Position numbers and translations under genes: made by a program. A stretch of DNA of 64,000 nucleotides. Origin: Streptomyces cellulosae (lineage in GTDB: Bacteria > Actinomycetota > Actinomycetes > Streptomycetales > Streptomycetaceae). The notes below the pieces were generated by a model. It ran no database searches. It saw only the letters and a program-made list of their open reading frames with translations, and was not told the DNA's origin. This document shows, one piece after another, positions 34,595 to 42,359 of the stretch (its first letter is position 1; each line of letters begins with the position of its first letter). The DNA is taken from the NCBI RefSeq assembly GCF_000721105.1, contig NZ_JOEV01000005.1, positions 310,001 through 374,000 of the forward strand, in the 5' to 3' direction.

Positions 34595-35767
34595 TCATAC
34601 CGTGGTCACTTGGGTCTTCATGGAGTCCACGACCGACGGCTTGCGGATCAGGAGCAGCGCCGCGTCGTCGTGGAGCCGGCCGCCCACATGGGCCAGCAGA
34701 TCGTCATGGAGCGCGGTGAGGGTGCGCTCCGGCTCTTCGGACACATGGCGGGCCAGACCGTCGAGCAGCGGGTAGAACGCGCGGCAGCGGTCGCGGGCCT
34801 CGGTGACCCCGTCGGTGTAGAGCAACAACTGGTCCCCGTCGGCGAAGGACAGCACCTGGAGGTCCGGGCTCTGTCCGGACAGGGCCCGCAGCCCGAGGGG
34901 CGGGGCCGGATGCGCCGGCTCGACGGCCACGAGGTCTCCGCACTCGCGTACGAGCAGGGGAGGCGCGTGTCCGCAGTTCACCACCTCCAGCTGACCTGCC
35001 TGCGGGTATCCGGCGACGACGGCGGTGACGAAGTCGTCGGGCCCCAGGTTGCGCGCCAGGCTCCGCTCGACCCTCTCGACCACGGCGAGGAGGTCGGGCT
35101 CGTCATGGGCGGCCTCCCGGAAGACCCCGAGCACCAGCGCCGCGGTCCCGACGGCCGGGAGCCCCTTGCCCCGTACATCACCGACGATCAGCCGGACCCC
35201 GTACGGCGTGGGGATCAGTGCGTAGAGATCTCCACCGATCCGGGCCTCGGCCGCCGCGGCGCTGTAGCGGACGGCGACCTGGAACGGGCCGACCGTGGCC
35301 GGCACAGGGGTGAGCAGGGCGTGCTGGGCGGTCTCCGCGACCGAGCGGACGGCCGCGAGCACCCGTTCCCGGCGGCCGCGCAGCGCGCTGGCCAGGCCAC
35401 TGGCCAGCGTGACGGCCAGCACGGCGGAGAGTACGGCCGCCAGTTCGCCCTCCGGGACGCCGTCGCGGAGGCCGAAAAGCACGCCGAGCACCGCGCCCAG
35501 GAGGCCGACGCAGAGGACCCCGCGGGGGCTGTTGGTGGTGGCGGCGAGCGCGGGCCCGGCGGCCAGCAGGGGCAGCCAGATCATCCCCGCACCGCCGACG
35601 AGGTCGGCGAGCACCACGGCGGAGATGATCAGCACGGGCAGTACGGGCGTCCTGAGGGCCGGCTGGGTGACGGCGCGGCCGCGGGCCGCGGCCCGGGAAC
35701 CGGCCGCGCGCATTCTCGACGGCCGCGTCGTCCAGTGGTCGTCACCGTGGTCTCGGGCCTGGCTCAT
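34595..35767 (-). CDS. membrane-anchored SpoIIE-family serine phosphatase
   Basis: 390 residues. Residues ~40-130 hold three or four transmembrane helices (VLPVLIISAVVLADLVGGAG, WLPLLAAGPALAA, VLSAVLAVTLASGLASAL); a short coiled segment follows, then the PP2C/SpoIIE domain (~155-380): RYSAAAAEARIGGDLYALIP, VGDVRGKG, LYTDGVTEAR and HDDAALLLI with the metal-binding aspartates. It should dephosphorylate an anti-sigma antagonist in the cytoplasm in response to a membrane signal. It lies 100 nt downstream of the IclR gene in the same direction. No STAS or kinase gene is adjacent. Confidence 0.92.
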   Translation of the reverse strand: MSQARDHGDDHWTTRPSRMRAAGSRAAARGRAVTQPALRTPVLPVLIISAVVLADLVGGAGMIWLPLLAAGPALAATTNSPRGVLCVGLLGAVLGVLFGLRDGVPEGELAAVLSAVLAVTLASGLASALRGRRERVLAAVRSVAETAQHALLTPVPATVGPFQVAVRYSAAAAEARIGGDLYALIPTPYGVRLIVGDVRGKGLPAVGTAALVLGVFREAAHDEPDLLAVVERVERSLARNLGPDDFVTAVVAGYPQAGQLEVVNCGHAPPLLVRECGDLVAVEPAHPAPPLGLRALSGQSPDLQVLSFADGDQLLLYTDGVTEARDRCRAFYPLLDGLARHVSEEPERTLTALHDDLLAHVGGRLHDDAALLLIRKPSVVDSMKTQVTTV

Positions 35768-35867
35768 GTCTCGTCCGCAGTCCTCACCTGTGTGCGGGGC
35801 GTTCTTCAGGAAATGTCCGGTTCCTCCAGGAAACGGGGTCGCCCCGGGTGCCACAAGGGATGCGTTT

Positions 35868-36626
35868 TCAGATAGTGAACGAGAGGTTCCTGGTCACACG
35901 CGTCGCGGTAGGAAGCAGTCGCTCCCGGATCTCCGGCAGCCGGGAGAGCCGTCCGGCGGGCAGGGAGACCCCGAGTGAGCCGAGGGTGCCCCCGCTGTAG
36001 ACGGGCACGGCGACGCAGACCGTACCGAGGGCGTACTCCTCCAGGTCCGTGACGGCCGGAGCGACCGGTGAGGAGTCGATGCGCCGGAGCAGTTCCGGCG
36101 AGCTGGTGATCGTCCGTGGGGTGAGATCCACCAGATGGTGCCGGGAGAGGTACTCCTTGCGGGCCTCGTCGTCCAGTTCCCGCAGCACGGACTTGCCCAG
36201 CGCGGTGGCGTGCCCGGCGTCCTCGAACCCCACCCAGAGATCGACGCGGGGTGCGCGGGGGCCGTCGACGATCTCGGCGACCCGGATCTCGCCCTCCTCG
36301 TAGAAGGTGAGGTAGGCGGCGGCCGTGAACTCGTCCCGCAGCGCGGCGAGCGTCGGGCGCACCCGGCTGAGCAGTGTCTGCCCGCTTCCGGTGGTGCGCA
36401 GCGTCTGCAGCTTGTCGCCGAGGACGAACCCGCCGTCGGGGAGCTTGCGCACATAGCCGTCGTGGACCAGCGTCCGCAGCAGGTGGTACGCGGTGGGCAG
36501 GTGCAGGCCGGCCTCCCGTGCCAGCTGTTTCGCCGGCGCGCCGTTCTCGTGCGCGCTCACCACCTCCAGCAGGCGGAAGGCCCGCTGGACGGACGTGATC
36601 AGCGTCGGGCTGTCCTGCACACCCAT
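35868..36626 (-). CDS. IclR-family transcriptional regulator
   Basis: 252 residues. N-terminal winged HTH (~10-70: SVQRAFRLLEVVSAHENGAP, LAREAGLHLPTAYHLLRTL) and C-terminal IclR effector domain (~80-250, with GFEDAGHATALGKSVL and CVAVPVYSGGTLGSLGVSLP). IclR proteins sense small metabolites, often aromatic acids or sugars. It is divergent from the GH53 galactanase, making that gene a possible target, with the membrane phosphatase downstream as another. The start has no clear ribosome-binding site; a TAGGCT hexamer 6 nt before ATG could mean a leaderless message, but no -35 box supports it. Confidence 0.92.
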   Translation of the reverse strand: MGVQDSPTLITSVQRAFRLLEVVSAHENGAPAKQLAREAGLHLPTAYHLLRTLVHDGYVRKLPDGGFVLGDKLQTLRTTGSGQTLLSRVRPTLAALRDEFTAAAYLTFYEEGEIRVAEIVDGPRAPRVDLWVGFEDAGHATALGKSVLRELDDEARKEYLSRHHLVDLTPRTITSSPELLRRIDSSPVAPAVTDLEEYALGTVCVAVPVYSGGTLGSLGVSLPAGRLSRLPEIRERLLPTATRVTRNLSFTI

Positions 36627-36735
36627 GAGACAAGCCTAGTTGGAGGGACCCGGTCGGCGATGTCTGTGCACGTACCCAATATGAATGAGTCGACCTCACC
36701 GCTCTCAACTGCAAGAAATATTGGCGACACATGTA

Positions 36736-36774
36736 TTTACAGTGCCTGACACGTCTCCTACTGTGAACGTTCAC
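36736..36774 (+). promoter_or_regulatory. promoter and overlapping palindromic operator of the galactanase gene
   Basis: TTTACA (36736-36741) and TACTGT (36759-36764) are 17 nt apart. The perfect palindrome GTGAACGTTCAC (36763-36774) overlaps the -10 box and the start point, the classic repressor position. Confidence 0.65.
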
Positions 36775-36842
36775 GGATCTCCACCATGCGCATGTCAGGC
36801 CTTGAGCCTCGACTTCGCCACGTCTCGATCAAAGGAGTCGGG

Positions 36843-37964
36843 ATGACCGTGAACGGCTCGGGCCGCACGAAGAAGGCCGCCCTGTTCCTGGCGGCCGTCG
36901 CCCTGCCGGCGACCCTCCTCACCATGCCCACCAGCGCCTCCGCCGCCAACTCGCTCAGCATGCTCGGGGCCGACGTCTCGACCGCACAGCGAGCCCTTGA
37001 CCTGGGTGCCAAGTACTACGACGCGAGCGGCACCGCCAAGGACCCGCTCGACATCCTCAAGGGCCTCGGCGTGAACTACGTGCGGCTGCGGGTCTGGAAC
37101 AACCCCGCGAGCGGCTACAACAACAAGGCGAAGGTGCTGGCGTACGCGAAGCAGGTGAAGGCCAAGGGGCTGAAGCTGCTGGTCGACTTCCACTACTCGG
37201 ACACCTGGGCGGACCCGGGCAAGCAGTACAAGCCCGCGGCCTGGGCGAACCACGGCATCAACCAGCTGCAGACGGACGTGTACAACTACACCTACGACGT
37301 CTGCAACAGCCTCAAGTCCCAGGGCACCACACCGGACAGCGTCCAGATCGGCAACGAGATCAACGTCGGCATGCTGTGGGACGACGGCAAGGTCGTCAAC
37401 AACGACTTCACCAACCTCAGTCTGCTGCTGAAGTCGGGTTACAACGCGACCAAGGCCTGCAACAGCGGCACCAAGGTGATCATCCACACGGCCAACTCGG
37501 ACAGCGACGCGCACGCCCGCTGGTTCTACGACGGCATCAAGGCCAAGGGCGTCAGCTGGGACATCACAGGGCTGTCCTACTACTGCCCGTGGCACGGCAC
37601 GCCGGCCAACATGGGCAGCGTCGTGTCCGACATGAAGTCCCGGTACGGCAAGGACGTGGTCATCGCGGAGACGGCGTACCCGTTCACCTCGGCGAACGCG
37701 GACGGCACCGCCAACTCGGTCACCTCCGGCTGCTCGGGCTATCCGCTCTCCTGGCAGGGCCAGGCCGACAACTTCACCGCCGTGCAGAACACGGCGCGGG
37801 GCGCCGGCGCGATCGGCGTCTTCTACTGGGAGCCGACCTGGTACGCCGTCACCGGCAACGGCTGGGACCCGGCCGACATCAACAACAGCGGAAACGGCTG
37901 GGACAACATGGCCATCTTCAACTGGACGGGGCAGGTGAACCCGAACATCAAGTGGACCGCGTAA
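36843..37964 (+). CDS. secreted arabinogalactan endo-beta-1,4-galactanase (GH53)
   Basis: 373 residues. Signal peptide to ~36, then one GH53 TIM barrel: MLGADVS, NYVRLRVWNNP, LLVDFHYSDTWADPGKQ, QIGNEINVGMLW with acid/base Glu172, and VIAETAYPF with nucleophile Glu276; FYWEPTWY closes the barrel. It cuts beta-1,4-galactan side chains of type I pectin. ATG 36843 follows AAAGGAG. Promoter and operator lie just upstream, and a perfect terminator follows. It fits with the GH43 and GH106-like enzymes as a pectin side-chain set. Confidence 0.95.
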   Translation: MTVNGSGRTKKAALFLAAVALPATLLTMPTSASAANSLSMLGADVSTAQRALDLGAKYYDASGTAKDPLDILKGLGVNYVRLRVWNNPASGYNNKAKVLAYAKQVKAKGLKLLVDFHYSDTWADPGKQYKPAAWANHGINQLQTDVYNYTYDVCNSLKSQGTTPDSVQIGNEINVGMLWDDGKVVNNDFTNLSLLLKSGYNATKACNSGTKVIIHTANSDSDAHARWFYDGIKAKGVSWDITGLSYYCPWHGTPANMGSVVSDMKSRYGKDVVIAETAYPFTSANADGTANSVTSGCSGYPLSWQGQADNFTAVQNTARGAGAIGVFYWEPTWYAVTGNGWDPADINNSGNGWDNMAIFNWTGQVNPNIKWTA

Positions 37965-37976
37965 CGGCCGGACGGT

Positions 37977-38006
37977 GAGCGGCACCGCCTGCGGGCGGTG
38001 CCGCTC
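37977..38006 (+). terminator. perfect 13-bp stem terminator
   Basis: gagcggcaccgcc (37977-37989) pairs exactly with 37994-38006 around tgcg, 12 nt after the galactanase stop. Confidence 0.92.
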
Positions 38007-38043
38007 GTGTGCGCCCGGGTGAGGTCGTCCCTCATGGGAAGCC

Positions 38044-38120
38044 TTGTCCCTCGTGGAAACCCTTGTTCCTCGTGGAAACCCTTGTTCCTCGTGGAAACCC
38101 TTGTTCCTCGTGGAAAGCCC
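38044..38120. repeat. 19-bp tandem array, 4 copies, upstream of the P450 gene
   Basis: ttgttcctcgtggaaaccc-type units start at 38044, 38063, 38082 and 38101 (last with one inserted g). A degenerate half-copy precedes them. It lies between the galactanase terminator and the P450 gene. Confidence 0.95.
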
Positions 38121-38231
38121 TTGTGCGGAACCCGCTGTCCGGTCACGACGGTCGATCATCTTTACTCTGTCAGGTCGTCATGTCCACAGCGTGCCGCGGC
38201 AGGAACACCGCCGGCCCGAGGAAAGGAAGCC

Positions 38232-39638
38232 ATGGGGTCCCCACCGAACAGCGGGCCGGCAGCCCGTCACGAGCCGCTGGAGTCGCTGAAACTCGAGCCG
38301 CTCATGACCCGGGACTACGAAAGCCGCCCGGACCTTGTCTTCGAACGGCTGCGCAGGACGCACGGCCCGGTCGCGCCGGTGGACCTGCTGGGGGTGCCCG
38401 CCTGGCTGGTCCTGGGGTACGAGGAGGCGCTGGAGGTCCTGCGCAACGACCAGGACTGGCCCAAGGGCCTGGAGAACTGGCGGGCACGGGAGGAAGGGCG
38501 GATTCCCCCGGACTGGCCGCTGGCCCCGTCGCTCGACGTCAACCACGTGCTCATTCAGGGCGGTCCGGAATACCCGGCCCTGCGGGGCGCCTGGGACGCC
38601 GCTCTCAGGCCGTTCCAGGACCCCCGCCAGCCGCAGGCCCGCCGGCTCAGGGCGCAGATCACCCGGGACGCGGACGAACTCATCACCCTGCTCTCCCAGG
38701 GCGGCCGCAGCGGCTGGGCGGATCTGTCGGCCCAGTTCGCGCGGCCGTTGCCGCTGATGGTCGCCAGTCATCTGCTCGGCTTCCCCGGATCGCAGCACGA
38801 CGACGCGCTGATGGACATGTGGCGGGTGCTGGACGCCGGCCCCGACGCGGGACCCGCCCTGGACCGGCTGCTGGCGGCCCTGGCCGAGCTGGGCGCCTGG
38901 AAGATGAGGCAGCCGGGCGACGACTTCCCCTCCTATCTGCTCGCCGCCCATCCCGGCCTCGGCGTCGAGGAGTTGTCCCGCGAACTGATGATGCTGCTCG
39001 GCATGACCTCGGACCATGTCGGCATCCTGATCTCCAACACGGTCGTCGAGGTGATCGGCGGCAACGCCTCGGCGCGCGCCAGCCTGTCGGCGGGAATGAT
39101 GAGGGAGACCATGAACCGGGTGGTGATGCAGAAGCCCCCGCTGGTCAACTTCGTGCCGCGGTTCCCGGTGGCCGACACCCGGCTGGGCGACTACACCATC
39201 GCCGCGGGCGACCCGGTGTGGGTGTCCGTCGGCGCCGCGCACGCCGACCCGGCCTTCTCGGACAAGGTCTGTCCCGCCTCGACCATCAGCACCCGGGCGC
39301 ACCTGGCCTGGGGTGCGGGACCGCGCCAGTGTCCGGCCAGGGAACTGGCCACCACCATGGCGGGGATCGGGGTGAGCCGACTGCTGGAGCGGCTGTCCGG
39401 GCTGGAGTTGTCCCTGGCCCCGGACCAACTGCCATGGCGCTCCTCCCCGTTCATGCGGGGCCTGCGCTCGCTTCCGGTGCGGTACACGCTCGCGGACAAC
39501 CCCGCTCCCCGGACTCCGGACACGCCCGCGCTTCCCGCCATCCCTCCCCCGCCCGGCCATCCGCCCACGGTCGAGGGTCCGGAACGGCCGCGGTCGTCGC
39601 TGTGGCGCTACCTTGCCGGGCTGGTCCGCGGACGGTGA
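38232..39638 (+). CDS. cytochrome P450, conservon/CYP157-like
   Basis: 468 residues, cytoplasmic. The heme-ligand Cys367 lies in WGAGPRQCPARE. The segments VPAWLVLGYEEALEVLRN, IPPDWPLAP and HDDALMDMWRVL are those I associate with the CvnE/CYP157-type P450s of Streptomyces conservons. The I-helix reads MLLGMTSDHVG without the usual acid-Thr pair. The K-helix ExxR motif is eroded: the best match is RETMNRVV, with the Arg out of register, a loss also known in CYP157. The C-terminal 40 residues are Pro-rich and atypical. No conservon partners (sensor kinase, roadblock, DUF742, GTPase) are adjacent. ATG 38232 follows GAAAGGAAG. Activity is uncertain. Confidence 0.85.
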   Translation: MGSPPNSGPAARHEPLESLKLEPLMTRDYESRPDLVFERLRRTHGPVAPVDLLGVPAWLVLGYEEALEVLRNDQDWPKGLENWRAREEGRIPPDWPLAPSLDVNHVLIQGGPEYPALRGAWDAALRPFQDPRQPQARRLRAQITRDADELITLLSQGGRSGWADLSAQFARPLPLMVASHLLGFPGSQHDDALMDMWRVLDAGPDAGPALDRLLAALAELGAWKMRQPGDDFPSYLLAAHPGLGVEELSRELMMLLGMTSDHVGILISNTVVEVIGGNASARASLSAGMMRETMNRVVMQKPPLVNFVPRFPVADTRLGDYTIAAGDPVWVSVGAAHADPAFSDKVCPASTISTRAHLAWGAGPRQCPARELATTMAGIGVSRLLERLSGLELSLAPDQLPWRSSPFMRGLRSLPVRYTLADNPAPRTPDTPALPAIPPPPGHPPTVEGPERPRSSLWRYLAGLVRGR

Positions 39639-39865
39639 CGTCCTGAACGCCTGGTGCGCGTCGCCGGCTGCGGCGGACCGGCGCGAGGGGGACGCGGCAA
39701 CGTCCCCCACATCGCCGGATCCTGTCCCTCGCGTGCGCGGCCCTTCGCGCCGCGCACGTCGGCCGCCGGAGCGGGCACCGCTGCCGGAACCGTCGCTGCC
39801 GCCCGGGCGTTTCCTCGCATGGGCGTAGGGTCGTCGGGGCCGTACCGGGACGAACGGGGTGTGAC

Positions 39866-41041
39866 GTGACGCGGATTCTCGTCATCGGCGGCGGAATCGC
39901 CGGTACGGCGACGGCGGTGGCCCTGCGCAAGGCGGGCATCCAGGTCCGCGTGTACGAGGCTCATCCCGACTCGGCCGAGGACATCGGCGCGTTCCTCACC
40001 CTCGCCGGCAACGGCATGCGCGCCCTCGCCCAGCTCGACGCCTCCGCCGCGGTCACTTCGGTCGGCTTTCCGCTGACCTCGATGCGCGTGGTCGACCACG
40101 CGGGCGCCGAGATCGCGCACGTTCCGCTGGGTGAGCCGGGCGACCCGCGGCTCCGGTACCGCTGTCTGCGCCGCGGTGACCTCACCGCGGCCCTGCAGGC
40201 GGAGGCCGCACGCCATGGCATCGGCATCGTCCACGGCGCCCGGCTCGTCTCCGTCGACGACGGCCCGGGCGGCGTCACCGCGCACTTCGCCGACGGCAGC
40301 ACCGCGACCGGTGACCTGCTCGTCGGTGCCGACGGCCTGAGCTCCACCGTGCGCCGGGCCATCGCACCCGCCACACAACCGCGTTACGCGGGCCAGCGCG
40401 TCTTCTACGGCTACACGGGCGCCGCGTCCGGGAGCGGACCGGACGCGTGCATCACCATGGTGCGGGGCCGGACGATCGCCTTCGGCTGCGCGGTGTCACC
40501 CGGCGGGGAGGCCCACTGGTTCGCGCGCGTCACCGGTGAGGCGCTGTCCACCGCCGAGATCGCGCAGGGCCCGGCCGCCGGGTGGCGCGACCTGCTCGTG
40601 CCGTTGCTGCGTGAGGACGCCCCCGCCGCCGTGGACATCGTCGCGGCCTCCACCGGCGACATCCTCGTCACCAACGCCACCGAGATCCCGACCGGCGGCC
40701 CGTGGCGGGCTTCCCGCACCCTGCTGATCGGCGACGCCGCCCACGCGGCCTCCCCCGCGACCGGTCAGGGCGCCTCCATGGCGCTGGAGGACGCCGTCGT
40801 CCTGGCCAAGTCCCTGCGCGACGCCCCCGACACCGAGACCGCGCTCTCCCTCTACGAGGCGCTGCGCCGCCCGCGCACCGAGCACAACACCACTGTCAGC
40901 GGGAACATCTCCCGCGGCACCCACCCGCCCTCCGGTCCCGCCCGGGGGCCGGCCCCGTCCCGGCCCGGCGACGAGGACCTCGTCCGGCTCCTGGACTGGG
41001 ACCAGGACCTCATGACCATGCGGAAGATCCAGCAGGCCTGA
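39866..41041 (+). CDS. FAD-dependent monooxygenase (class A hydroxylase)
   Basis: 391 residues. Dinucleotide-binding ILVIGGGIAGTATAVALRKAG (~4-23), CLRRGDLTAALQAEA, the DG motif VGADGLSSTVRRAI (~150) and the GD motif LLIGDAAHAASPATGQGASM (~285) identify a salicylate-hydroxylase-like flavoprotein. No substrate-specific feature can be read. The protein lacks the C-terminal thioredoxin domain seen in the monooxygenase at 18626. GTG 39866 has only a weak ribosome-binding site. It follows the P450 gene by 227 nt with no visible coupling, so shared oxidative function is possible but unproven. Confidence 0.9.
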   Translation: MTRILVIGGGIAGTATAVALRKAGIQVRVYEAHPDSAEDIGAFLTLAGNGMRALAQLDASAAVTSVGFPLTSMRVVDHAGAEIAHVPLGEPGDPRLRYRCLRRGDLTAALQAEAARHGIGIVHGARLVSVDDGPGGVTAHFADGSTATGDLLVGADGLSSTVRRAIAPATQPRYAGQRVFYGYTGAASGSGPDACITMVRGRTIAFGCAVSPGGEAHWFARVTGEALSTAEIAQGPAAGWRDLLVPLLREDAPAAVDIVAASTGDILVTNATEIPTGGPWRASRTLLIGDAAHAASPATGQGASMALEDAVVLAKSLRDAPDTETALSLYEALRRPRTEHNTTVSGNISRGTHPPSGPARGPAPSRPGDEDLVRLLDWDQDLMTMRKIQQA

Positions 41042-41090
41042 GGCCGGCCCGCCTTCGGAGGTCGGCTCGCCTTCGGTGATGGGCCCGCCC

Positions 41091-42359
41091 TTACGGAACG
41101 CCCAGTTCGAAGAGGGCGTATCCCGCGTACGAGCCGGACGCGACCGCCGTGATGCCGAGCAGCGTGAACAACGTGGGCAGACCGAGTCCGCGCAGCTTGA
41201 CGGCGAGCGGGATGAAGAGAGGGAAGGCCGGGAGCAGGTAGCGGGAGACGTTGCCGAAGATCTGCTGGCTGCCCAGGACCAGGGCGATGGTGAGGACCGG
41301 GTAGATGACCAGCACGGCCGGTGGGCGCAGGCGGATCAGGAGGGGGATCACAAGCGCGGCCAGCAGGACGACGGCCACGGCGATGGTGTCTTCGACGGGA
41401 TACGCGAAGAGGTAGTCGAAGCGGCCCACCGCTATCGAGGTGAGGACGTTGCCGGTGTGTTCGCCGTAGTCGAAGGTGTGCGCCCAGGCCCCGGTCTGGA
41501 GCGTGAAGTAGCCGCCGAGGTCGCCCATCCGGTTGCCGACCCACAGCAGGTAGCCAACGAGCCCGAGCGGCGCGACCGCTATCGCGACCCACGGGCGGGC
41601 GAAGTCGTCCTGTCGGCGGTGGAGCGCGAGCAGCGCGGCGACGGTGAGGGCGGCGATGAGGGCGACAGCGGTGGGCCGGTTGAGCCCTGCGGTGAAGGTG
41701 AGGACGCCGGCGGTGAGCCAGCGGTCGTTCATGACGGCGTGGCAGACCCAGACGGCGAGGGCGACGTACAGGGATTCCGAGTAGGCCGACCACTCCATCC
41801 CGGAGCCGGGCCAGACGGCCCACAGTCCGGCCGCGGCCAGCCCGGCCCGCCGGCCGCCGAACCGGGCGGTGACGGCGTAGATGCCGAGGGCGGCGACGAA
41901 CGAGGCGACGACCGAGACCAGCATGCCCGAGCCGTACAGCCCCAGGCCGGTGCCTTCGGAGACCGTGCGCATCGCCGCCGGGTAGAGCGGGAAGAACGCC
42001 GCCGAGTTCCCTTCGAGGGTGATCAGGCCCTTGGCGCCGGGCACCGGGACCAGCGCGGGGTCGTATCCGTGCGCGGCGATCTGCTGGTACCACCAGCCGT
42101 CCCAGCTCGCCAGCACGTCCCAGGCGTGGGCGCCGCCGCCGAAACGCGGGTCCCTCTTGCGGAAGTCACCGGCGGAGTCCAGCAGATACATGAAGACGGA
42201 GAAGCCGATGAGCTTCAGTACGCCGTACAGCGCCAGTACGGGACCGTAGTACCTGGCCGCGCGGCGCAGCCGCCAACGCAGGTCGTCGCCGCGTTCGACG
42301 GAGACGGGACCGAAGTGGCCGACGGCGTAAGGCGCGGGCAGGGTCGTCGTGTCGTTCAT
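41091..42359 (-). CDS. membrane glycosyltransferase (PIG-V/GT-C mannosyltransferase-like)
   Basis: 422 residues with about ten transmembrane helices. A first extracytoplasmic loop holds WDGWWYQQIAAHGYD, the acidic/aromatic motif of PIG-V-type and related GT-C lipid-linked mannosyltransferases; FFPLYPAAMR follows. It would transfer a sugar from a polyprenyl-phosphate donor on the outer face of the membrane. ATG 42359 overlaps the upstream GT2-GtrA stop (ATGA), so the pair is coupled: the GT2 protein probably makes the polyprenyl-phosphate sugar donor and this protein uses it. The acceptor is unknown. Confidence 0.85.
   Translation of the reverse strand: MNDTTTLPAPYAVGHFGPVSVERGDDLRWRLRRAARYYGPVLALYGVLKLIGFSVFMYLLDSAGDFRKRDPRFGGGAHAWDVLASWDGWWYQQIAAHGYDPALVPVPGAKGLITLEGNSAAFFPLYPAAMRTVSEGTGLGLYGSGMLVSVVASFVAALGIYAVTARFGGRRAGLAAAGLWAVWPGSGMEWSAYSESLYVALAVWVCHAVMNDRWLTAGVLTFTAGLNRPTAVALIAALTVAALLALHRRQDDFARPWVAIAVAPLGLVGYLLWVGNRMGDLGGYFTLQTGAWAHTFDYGEHTGNVLTSIAVGRFDYLFAYPVEDTIAVAVVLLAALVIPLLIRLRPPAVLVIYPVLTIALVLGSQQIFGNVSRYLLPAFPLFIPLAVKLRGLGLPTLFTLLGITAVASGSYAGYALFELGVP

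Noticed and set aside
38044..38120. CRISPR array
   Set aside because: Direct head-to-tail 19-bp units without spacers and no cas genes; a simple tandem repeat.
38232..41041. Secondary-metabolite cluster around the P450 and FAD monooxygenase
   Set aside because: No scaffold-forming enzyme (PKS, NRPS, terpene synthase) is nearby and the two genes are not coupled.
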